Positions 20,116 to 27,200 of a stretch of DNA of 34,492 nucleotides are shown here, in pieces. The notes beneath the pieces were generated by a model. The model saw only the letters and a program-made list of their open reading frames with translations. It was not told the origin of the DNA and did no database searches. Position 1 is the stretch's first letter, and every line of letters starts with the position of its first letter. Position numbers and translations under genes: made by a program. Source of the stretch: a virus; the IMG/VR virus record IMGVR_UViG_3300027747_000545, positions 1-34,492 of that record, one strand, 5' to 3'.

Positions 20116-20123
20116 AGTGTCAG

Positions 20124-20882
20124 ATGCGGATCGTCGTCGGCAACGTGGAACATGATGTAAAAGTCGCGGCGTGCTTGAGCATGCCGCGACTTGCTTTTAC
20201 AGACAACTTCTTCACAGTCACCAGCACGTTTGCCCCTCATGGCATTAAGGTTGTGAAAGGGACTGGGGCTTTCTGGGATCAGACCATGACCCGGATTCTC
20301 ACAGACCTGTCTAAGGAAGAGGCTGGAATAGATTTTATCTGCGCCCTCGATTACGACAGCGTATTCGAGCCTGAGTGCCTTCCTCGTCTCTTGTCTGCGA
20401 TCCTTATCTCAGGCGTTGATGCGATCGCTCCTCTTCAGATGAAGCGAGACGAGAAGCAACTCCTGTTCACGCCAGAAGGACTTAGCGGCAGAGGCGAACA
20501 GACCGTCACGATGCCAGCGGAGTGGTGGGAGAAGCCAGCCCAGATCGTCGATACGGCGCACTTCGGCCTGACCCTGATTCGGACGGCGGCTCTTCGCAGG
20601 ATGGCGAAGCCTTGGTTCCTTGGCGTCCCCGGCGAAGACGGCGACTGGGGTTCCGATCGCGAAGACCCTGACATCTTCTTCTGGCGAAAGTTTCGCGAGT
20701 GCGGCAACAAGCTTGCCGTCTGCCCTCAAGTCGCAATTGGTCACGCAGAGCTTGTGATCACGTGGCCTGACCAGAGGCTCAAGGCGATCCATCAGTATCC
20801 GACACACTTCTGGAACAACGACGGACGGCGACCACCGGAGGCATGGGGATCGCAAGAACACGCAGAGAGGTCATCGAAATGA
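20124..20882 (+). CDS. GT-A fold glycosyltransferase-like protein
   Basis: 252 aa from ATG 20124, with GGAG 6 nt upstream; the frame is open back to 19998, but that stretch overlaps the previous gene and is low-complexity. The core is IDFICALDYDSVFEPECL with the metal-binding DxD at D76-Y-D78, followed by ISGVDAIAPLQMKRDEKQLL. The C-terminal part has AHFGLTLIRTAALRRM, an acidic PGEDGDWGSDREDPDIFF loop and VAIGHAE, where a late His may help bind metal. This fits family-2-like transferases that add a sugar from a nucleotide-sugar donor. The location among capsid genes suggests virion protein glycosylation or another late role. The acceptor is unknown. Confidence 0.65.
   Translation: MRIVVGNVEHDVKVAACLSMPRLAFTDNFFTVTSTFAPHGIKVVKGTGAFWDQTMTRILTDLSKEEAGIDFICALDYDSVFEPECLPRLLSAILISGVDAIAPLQMKRDEKQLLFTPEGLSGRGEQTVTMPAEWWEKPAQIVDTAHFGLTLIRTAALRRMAKPWFLGVPGEDGDWGSDREDPDIFFWRKFRECGNKLAVCPQVAIGHAELVITWPDQRLKAIHQYPTHFWNNDGRRPPEAWGSQEHAERSSK
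20161..20198 (+). terminator. Strong 14-bp hairpin with T tract inside the glycosyltransferase start (attenuator candidate)
   Basis: Stem AAGTCGCGGCGTGC (20161-20174) / GCATGCCGCGACTT (20179-20192), with one G-U pair and a TTGA tetraloop, followed by GCTTTT. It has the form of an intrinsic terminator but lies about 40 nt inside a gene. A partial terminator here would lower expression of the downstream genes relative to the capsid genes. Confidence 0.5.
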
Positions 20883-21061
20883 AGATCATGATGCTGAGGG
20901 ATTGGGGCTGGCACAAGGAGGGCGACGTCGTCGACATCTTCGACGTCACTGCTAAGGGCTGGGTCTCCGAAGGGATCGCCAAGCCAATCACAGAAGAGTC
21001 GAGGTCGATTAAGGTCGAACAGGCGACTGTGACGGTCGAAAAGCGGAAAGTTAAGCCTTGA
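20879..21061 (+). CDS. Small phage head-region protein, 60 aa
   Basis: ATG 20879 overlaps the glycosyltransferase stop (ATGA); the earlier in-frame ATG at 20843 lies inside that gene. The sequence MLRDWGWHKEGDVVDIFDVT, then KGWVSEGIAKPI, has the compact beta pattern of short proteins often seen between capsid and connector genes. The role is unknown; it may be a minor head protein. Confidence 0.6.
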   Translation: MKIMMLRDWGWHKEGDVVDIFDVTAKGWVSEGIAKPITEESRSIKVEQATVTVEKRKVKP

Positions 21062-21684
21062 GATACTACGAGATAGTCCAGAGACAAAACCTCCGATACC
21101 GCTCGATCCGCAGGATCACTGAGCCGGTAATCGAGCCAATCTCTCTGGCTGAGGCCAAGTCTCAACTTCGGATTGACCCTGACTTCGATGCCGATGATCA
21201 GTATGTGATGGGGCTTGTCTCGGCGGCTAGGTATCACGTCGAGACGGTTTCGGACAGAACTCTCATTCGATCCCAGTGGCAGATCAAGCTGGACGCGTTC
21301 CCAAGCTGGGACATCGAGCTTCCACGCCCTCCGATCACGACAGGCGACATCGTGGTTACGTACATACCGAGCGACGGCGTCTATTCTCCGGTGACGTTCA
21401 CTGACTTCAGGCAGGACAGGGACTCCACTCCCGCCGTGATTCGCCCCCAGTGGAACAGGACGTGGCCTCCGTGCCGTGGTGCCGAGAACGACGTCACGAT
21501 CACCTACTGGGCAGGATATGGCGACAGTGGTCTATCTGTGCCAGCCCCGGCGAGACACGCGATGCTTATGCTCATTGGTGGGTGGTTCGCGAATCGCGAA
21601 TCGATCGTTCAGGGTTCGCTGAACCCTGTGCCGATGGCTGTGGATATGCTTCTGGGCTCGATCAACTGGGGGCAGTACAGATGA
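21058..21684 (+). CDS. Head-tail connector protein (gp6-like adaptor)
   Basis: 208 aa from TTG 21058, which overlaps the preceding TGA. The N-terminal signature PISLAEAKSQLRIDPDFDAD followed by a helix with GLVSAARYHVETVSDRTLI is diagnostic of HK97 gp6-like adaptors that bind the portal ring. The middle is strand-rich (DIVVTYIPSDG, DVTITYWAGYGD), and the C-terminus has a helix RHAMLMLIGGWFANRE typical of this family. Confidence 0.82.
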   Translation: MRYYEIVQRQNLRYRSIRRITEPVIEPISLAEAKSQLRIDPDFDADDQYVMGLVSAARYHVETVSDRTLIRSQWQIKLDAFPSWDIELPRPPITTGDIVVTYIPSDGVYSPVTFTDFRQDRDSTPAVIRPQWNRTWPPCRGAENDVTITYWAGYGDSGLSVPAPARHAMLMLIGGWFANRESIVQGSLNPVPMAVDMLLGSINWGQYR

Positions 21685-22019
21685 CGCTCCGGGCGGGAGA
21701 CTTGCGAGAGTCTGTGACCATTCAGGTCGCGACTCAGGCGACAAATGCCTACGGCGAGTCGAATGCCACGTGGACTTCATTCGCCACCCGCCGCGCTGCG
21801 GTAGAGGGTCTGACCGCGAGCGAGGCAATGCTCAGCCAAGAGCTTGCCACCATCGCGACTCACACAGTCCGGTTCCGATACGTTACCGGACTGACGTCTG
21901 GAATGCGTGTTCTGTGGACGAGCCGCACCCCTGTTCGGACGCTCGACATCGTCTCGGTCACCGAGAAGAACAATCGAGAAGAACACTCGCTCGTGTGTAA
22001 GGAGCGGGTGACGACGTGA
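21681..22019 (+). CDS. Head closure / head-tail joining protein
   Basis: 112 aa from ATG 21681, overlapping the previous stop (ATGA). It starts LRAGDLRESVTIQVATQATN and runs through WTSFATRRAAVEGLTASEA, IATHTVRFRYVTGLTSGMRV and LDIVSVTEKNNREEHSLVCK. This is the short all-beta pattern of SPP1 gp16-like and HK97 gp7-like joining proteins, which sit under the adaptor and close the channel. Confidence 0.82.
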   Translation: MTLRAGDLRESVTIQVATQATNAYGESNATWTSFATRRAAVEGLTASEAMLSQELATIATHTVRFRYVTGLTSGMRVLWTSRTPVRTLDIVSVTEKNNREEHSLVCKERVTT

Positions 22020-22420
22020 ACGGCGTGAAGATCACAGGGCTTAACGAGGTCATCTCGGAGCTAAAGAAGCTCCCGTCATCGATCGACCAAGGCCAAGTCT
22101 TGGGCGAGGTCTCGGAAATCTTCGCTGCCCGGCTCCGGGCAGCTACCCCGAAGGGCTACAGCGGCAAGCTGAAGGACTCGGTGATCTACGAGTCGTCTGA
22201 AGAGGGGGCTTTCGTCGGCTACGAAAAAGAGGTCGAGACCGCCGGGAACCCGGCCCTCGACAGTGTGATCCGCCCAAGGACTCGCGGCAGGAGCGTCATC
22301 AAGTGGGTCTCGACGGATGAGCTAGGCACGGTTCTGGAAGAGACGTTCGACGCTTACGCGGCGGAGGGCGTTTTGTTCATGGAAGAGCGGCTCGCGGAGC
22401 AGATCAATGTCGGCACCTGA
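22016..22420 (+). CDS. HK97 gp10-like tail/neck protein
   Basis: 134 aa from GTG 22016 (overlapping TGA). ITGLNEVISELKKLPSSI at the start, then RLRAATPKGYSGKLKDSVIY and FVGYEKEVETAGNPAL, fit the gp10-like family. These proteins are found between head-closure and tail-completion genes and help join the tail. It overlaps the next gene by 14 nt. Confidence 0.75.
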   Translation: MNGVKITGLNEVISELKKLPSSIDQGQVLGEVSEIFAARLRAATPKGYSGKLKDSVIYESSEEGAFVGYEKEVETAGNPALDSVIRPRTRGRSVIKWVSTDELGTVLEETFDAYAAEGVLFMEERLAEQINVGT

Positions 22421-22802
22421 GAAGTGGCTCAGAGAGCGGCTCGATTCAGCAACTACGGCTGGCGTCTATCCTGTCCTTGCCGTCCAGAATGCACCATTCC
22501 CACTTGTCGTCTACAGGCGGACGGGCACCCGACGAGAGCGTGGCCTGACAGGGAATTTCGGAGTCCCTGTTGCGACGTTCTCCGTAGCGATCGTGTCGGA
22601 GACTTACAGCCAAGCAAAGGACATCGCAGACTCGATTCGTCTCGCCTGCGACAACTTTACGGGCGACACGCAGGGGGTGAAAATAGTAACGACGGCCCTC
22701 GTTTCGGAGCAGGACAACATGGAGCGTCCTTTCGAGGGTCAGTCAAAACCACTCTACAGGGTCGATCAGGTCTACGACGTCCGATTTCAGGAATCCACAT
22801 AA
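22407..22802 (+). CDS. Tail completion protein (DUF3168-like)
   Basis: 131 aa from ATG 22407. Early helix EKWLRERLDSA, then YPVLAVQNAPFPLVVYRRTG, a strand VPVATFSVAIVSETYSQAK, a helix IADSIRLACDNF and a late strand YRVDQVYDVRFQE. This is the layout of tail terminator or completion proteins that cap the tail tube before head joining. Confidence 0.72.
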   Translation: MSAPEKWLRERLDSATTAGVYPVLAVQNAPFPLVVYRRTGTRRERGLTGNFGVPVATFSVAIVSETYSQAKDIADSIRLACDNFTGDTQGVKIVTTALVSEQDNMERPFEGQSKPLYRVDQVYDVRFQEST

Positions 22803-22823
22803 CGTCCAAGGAGGGGCGAAATA

Positions 22824-23195
22824 ATGGCTTACGAATCTTCGCAGGGTATTGGCTTTTCTTTCTCGGGCACCAAGTTCACCGCGACCCAGATCGCTGTGTC
22901 GAAGAAGACGCCGGAAATCGACGTCACTTCGCTGGAGGCTGCTAACGGCAGCTACCGCTCGTATCGTCTGGGGTCGATCCGCGACGGAGACGAACTGAAG
23001 GTTGACTTCATCGGTCTGACCCTGCCCCAGATGACTGCGACCGGCCAGATCACGTGGGCCTTTGACGGCACCGGCTCGAACGCTGCCTTCACGGCAGGAC
23101 TGCCCACCGCAGCCCTCGTGACGTCGGCAGACGTGACGGCTCAGGTCGGCGAGTTGATCAAGGGCTCCATGTCGCTTCGGCTGACGCAGAACTAG
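22824..23195 (+). CDS. Tail tube-like protein 1
   Basis: 123 aa from ATG 22824 with a strong AAGGAGGGG SD. GIGFSFSGTKFTATQIAVSK, EIDVTSLEAAN, DELKVDFIGLTLPQM and the ending VGELIKGSMSLRL match the short beta-sandwich of siphovirus tail tube proteins. The protein polymerises around the tape measure. The strong SD and position suggest the most abundant tail protein. Confidence 0.7.
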   Translation: MAYESSQGIGFSFSGTKFTATQIAVSKKTPEIDVTSLEAANGSYRSYRLGSIRDGDELKVDFIGLTLPQMTATGQITWAFDGTGSNAAFTAGLPTAALVTSADVTAQVGELIKGSMSLRLTQN

Positions 23196-23199
23196 TTAA

Positions 23200-23613
23200 A
23201 TGTCAGAACCTGTCTCGTCTCACAGCATAAAGCTGAACTGGGCCGGGAATGCCTTTTACGCGACCTCCATAAGACGGAGCGCGTCTTCGGCGACGGAGGT
23301 CGACATAACGAACATTGATTCCACGATCACTTCCGATCCGAATAACTCGGGCCGGAAGATGATCTGGAAAGAGGTGGAGTCTTGCGTTGCTGACCCCGGA
23401 GAGGTTTCTGTCGAGTTCTTTGCGAACGAGAATGATATGCGGACCTTGGTTGGAAGGATCGGCCACAAAAGCACGCTTACGGCCTCGATGGATGGCACTG
23501 CGGTGTTTTTCAAGCACTCGTGCATTCTCTCCAAGGTCGATTTCGACGCGAGTGTTGGTGAGTACGTGAAGGGAAGCATTGTGTTTCGTTTGTCTGGTTC
23601 ACAGTTACCTTAA
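23200..23613 (+). CDS. Tail tube-like protein 2 (paralogue)
   Basis: 137 aa from ATG 23200, four bases after the previous stop and with no clear SD, so probably translated by coupling. Shared elements with its neighbour are ATSIRRSASSATEVDITNID (compare AVSKK...EIDVTSLE), a strand VSVEFFANEND, and the ending VGEYVKGSIVFRL. It may be a second tube subunit, a minor spacer or a tube-terminating variant. Confidence 0.62.
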   Translation: MSEPVSSHSIKLNWAGNAFYATSIRRSASSATEVDITNIDSTITSDPNNSGRKMIWKEVESCVADPGEVSVEFFANENDMRTLVGRIGHKSTLTASMDGTAVFFKHSCILSKVDFDASVGEYVKGSIVFRLSGSQLP

Positions 23614-23641
23614 TTTGTCTGGATACAAGGAGTAGGTAGGC

Positions 23642-23986
23642 ATGGCTCTCAATAAGGCTGCAATCTTGTCTGCAAACGACAAGAAGATGATCGAAGTCCA
23701 AGTTCCTGAGTGGGGCGGTGTTGTCGCAATCAGGGTGATGACCGGAACAGAGCGGGACAAGTTTGAGTCTGAGTTCGTCGGTGGAAGCAAGTCGGTCGAG
23801 ATGGTCCGGGCGAAGCTCGTAGCGAAGTGTCTCTGTGACGAGAATGGTGAACGCCTCTTCTCGGAAGCAGACATCCCGCAACTCGGAGAAAAGTCAGCCG
23901 CCGTTCTCGACAGGCTTTTTTCGGAGTGCATGAAGCTGAATCGCTTCACCAAGGACGACGTCGAGGAAATGGCAAAAAACTCCTAA
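23642..23986 (+). CDS. Tail assembly chaperone, short form (gpG-like)
   Basis: 114 aa from ATG 23642, 25 nt after the tube paralogue, with the GGAG-containing sequence AAGGAG upstream. The protein has an N-terminal beta part (KKMIEVQVPEWGGVVAIRVM, then TERDKFESEF) and helices (ERLFSEADIPQLGEK, ECMKLNRFTKDDVEEM). Position directly before the tape measure and the -1 frameshift at its last codons identify it as the gpG-type chaperone that coats the tape measure during tail assembly. Confidence 0.8.
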   Translation: MALNKAAILSANDKKMIEVQVPEWGGVVAIRVMTGTERDKFESEFVGGSKSVEMVRAKLVAKCLCDENGERLFSEADIPQLGEKSAAVLDRLFSECMKLNRFTKDDVEEMAKNS

Positions 23987-24001
23987 GCCGCCCAAGGCGG
24001 C
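23974..24001 (+). promoter_or_regulatory. -1 programmed ribosomal frameshift signal
   Basis: Slippery heptamer A_AAA_AAC at 23974-23980 in the zero frame (GCA AAA AAC TCC TAA), then a 6-nt spacer ending with the stop codon, then a hairpin GCCGCC (23987-23992) CAA GGCGGC (23996-24001). All three parts of a classical -1 signal are present at ideal spacing. Confidence 0.85.
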
Positions 24002-24270
24002 GTTTCGAGTTTCGGTTGGCACTGGCCCTCGGGATGACGCACAAGCAACTCTTGGAGTCTTGCGACGCTGAGGAGTTGGCGGAATGGGAAAGTTTTTGGC
24101 TCATAGAGCCGTGGGGAGACGAGTGGCGACAGACCGCTCGACTTGCCACGGCTCTTTGCACGGCATGGGGGAGTAAGAACCTCGAAGAGGAAATGATCAT
24201 GCCATCCCATCGCAAGCCAATGCAGACTCCTGATCAGATGATCGGCGAACTCATGAAGCTGAGGAAGTAG
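23980..24270 (+). CDS. Tail assembly chaperone frameshift extension (gpT-like)
   Basis: Translated as the C-terminal part of a 209-aa fusion after the -1 shift: KLLSRPRRRFEFRLALALGM, THKQLLESCDAEELAEWESF, WRQTARLATALCTAWG. The LAEW pattern and downstream Trp-rich helices are typical of gpT partners. The same frame has an ATG at 23926 without an SD, so independent initiation is less likely. It ends 4 nt before the tape measure gene. Confidence 0.78.
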   Translation, partial: LLSRPRRRFEFRLALALGMTHKQLLESCDAEELAEWESFWLIEPWGDEWRQTARLATALCTAWGSKNLEEEMIMPSHRKPMQTPDQMIGELMKLRK

Positions 24271-24274
24271 CTCA

Positions 24275-27200
24275 ATGGCTACTATAGGCAGCATCACTGT
24301 CGCCTTCACGGCGGACATCGGCAAACTTGAGACTGGCGTCGAGTCTGCCATCAAGGCGATCGAGAGCCTGAGCAAGTCTGTTGAGGACGTCTCGAAGAGG
24401 CTCTCAGAGACATCCAAGGTTTCTGTTGAGATTAAAGCCAAGGCAGACACCTCCGAAGTTTCTCGGGCCTCGAAAGAGGTCGAGGAGCTAGAGAGCGAAA
24501 TTGAGAGCAAGAGCCCTACAGTCAAGGTGCGTGTCTCAGGCTCTCTCGGGTCAGAGTTTCTGTCGTCCACGTCCGCCCAGATCAAGGAGTACGGACAATC
24601 TCTCAAGGAATTGGGAGTTTCAACCGGTACGGCGTTGAAATCCGCCGCCTCAGCAGCGACTGCGATAGGCGGTGTCCTTGATGGTACGAACGCATCCGTC
24701 AGTGGCGTCATCACCGCTGTCGGCAGAGTCGAGAAGTCATTCGGTGAGTGGAAGGGCGTTCTGGCCGGGGCAGCGGTGGCGACTGGCATTTTCGTGCGAT
24801 ACTCCGGCGGCTTGAGGACTGCCCTGCGGGCTGCAACCGGCGACGTTAAATCGACTGCGAGAATCATCTCCTCGCTTGGAGCTACCGCTGCGGCGTCCGT
24901 TGTCGGGATCGCCGCCTTCGCCTCCGTAATAGCGGTCGCGAAGGTTGCATCTCGCGGGCTGTCTGAGGAAGCCAAGCAGAATGTCGCCCGATGGTCAGGT
25001 ATAGCCGCAGCGGCTGCTTCGGGGACGGCAGCGATTTACGCCGCAGGCGGCGCGTTTGCTGCCTTGCGCGATTCTTTCAGAACTTCAGCGACGTCTGCCG
25101 AGTTCGTGTCAAACGCGTTGCGGAACGCTTCAAGCAGCGTCGCTTCGTTTGCCGCCGAGGCGTCAAGGTACGTCAATGGGCTCGTCAACGTCATGACGCT
25201 GGCTCGCGTCGCATCCGGCGAGTTCAGAAACACACTTGCGGCTATGGGTTCGGAGGCCGAAGGCGTAAGAAACTTGGCTGATCGGTTTGGAGCGACAGTC
25301 GAAGAGATGCTCATTCTGCAATACGCCGCTCGCGCTGCAAGTGTCGGAATGAGTCAGTTGGCGAGGGCTCAGCAACAGTTCTATAAGAACGTCGGCAAGG
25401 TTCGCATTGGTCAACTAGGCACGCAGGAAGCCCAAGAGGCCAAGTTTGCGTTTGACAGGCTCGGCATCTCGATCGATGACCTGAGAAACAAGACTCCCCA
25501 ACAGGTATTTCGACTTGTCGGACAAAGGCTTGTTGATGTTAAGGACGCGGCCGACAGGGCGGCAATCGCGTTTGACCTCTTCGGGCGTCAGGCTGCAAAC
25601 GTACTGCCCGCACTGAAGGGTCTGAAGGAAGCCGAGGAAGATGCTCGCCGACTCGGCACCACACTGAGCGGGGCGAACTTCTCGATGTTTGAAAACGTCG
25701 ACACCGCCTTCGACAGAGCCAGTGAGGCAACCAGCAACTTCAACGAAGCGATGATGATTTCTTTCGCTCCGCTTCAGGCCGCAGCAGCAAACGCATATGC
25801 CGAAATCGCTGGCGGGCTGGCGTCTGCATTTGTGACTCTTCGAGTTGTGGCCGCAGCCGCAACTGCTCCCTTCGCAGTCTTCATTGAGGTCTTCGCTAGG
25901 CTGCTGAACATCGCCTTTAGGCTCGTGGGGGCGGTTGCGACAGTCGGTGCTGCCTTTACGGACGCCGCCGCTCTCGGCCCAGCGTGGGTAGAGGTCGGCG
26001 TCGTACTGAAGGGTCTGCTCACATACCTTGAGTCGATGGTCGACGTCGTCGCCGACGTGGCTTCGGCCTTTTATCGAGAACTCAACCCGGCACTCGATCA
26101 AACGGCCACGGCAGCCGAGCGGCTGATCTACATACTCCAGACGTTTTTCGTCGTCATCGCGTTGGGAGGTGTTTTTGTCGCGTTGGGTACAGCCTTTAAT
26201 GTGAGTTTCTGGGGCGTGGTCACTGCGGCCTATACGGCTCTCACGGGATTCAACTGGGCGGCGGCGTTCTCCGGGCTCATCACCGCGATGCGGTTTTTGT
26301 TGATTTCTTCGGTTGAAACTGCTCAGGGGATGGTTGGTGCGTTCCTTTTGGCGGGGTATGGATTCATATCGGGATTTGTCGGCCCGTTTGTTTCCAGTGT
26401 TATTGCCGTGATCACGGGAAACGCCGCGATGGCAACGTCTTCCATCGCAACCGGAATCACAATGGCCGCGTCCCTAGCCATCGGCACGGCGGGGCTCACA
26501 CTGATCGCCGCTGGCATTGTGGCGGTAATTCAGAACTTCGATAACCTCTTGGCATACTTCTCTGACTTTGGGTCGAACCTAGCCAAACTGTTTACTCTTG
26601 AGGGGCTGGCGGACGCGGGCAGGGCTGTCGCCGAAGCACTTCTGGTGGCATTCGTGACGGTCGTTGAGTCAATCCAAGGATTCTTCGGCAGGCTTATCAG
26701 GAACATCATCATCTCTGTCCGGGGCATTAAATTGCCTGAAAAAGGCGACGCGTCTCAGTCAACAGCCGCCGAAATAATTGGGAGAAGGCAGGCTCGGCAG
26801 CGTGCCGATTTTGAGGCAAGAATGGCTGCGGCCTCGGTCGTCGGGGCTCCGACCGATGACATCAAGATGCCAGTCGAGGACGCCACCCGCTTCACTCGTG
26901 CCATAGACGAGTCTCGGGAAAGCATGGTCGCAATGTCGCTCAACGCCGCAAAGTTCGGCGAGACTGGCAGGAAGGCATTCTTGGCAGCGAAGGCCGACCT
27001 CCAGAAGTTGCAGCAGCAAGTTGACGACAACACTATCGAAGTTAAGTATGTGACCGATCCTGATGGGACAAAGAGAAAGGAGACTGGACTCGAAGCGTAT
27101 GTGAGGCGGGTCGAGGAGATACAGGGAAGACTGCAAGAAAATCTCAAACTCGCGGACGTGATTTCGCCAGAGCAGTTCCAGCAGTCTGCGGAGGGCATGC

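Noticed and set aside
19998-20123. Upstream extension of the glycosyltransferase frame
   Set aside because: It overlaps the preceding gene and is Ser/Arg/Thr-rich low-complexity sequence. The family-like sequence begins at ATG 20124.
23983-24975. 330-aa open frame on the - strand
   Set aside because: Antisense to the chaperone extension and tape measure N-terminus. Ala/Thr/Ser-rich with no recognisable domain.
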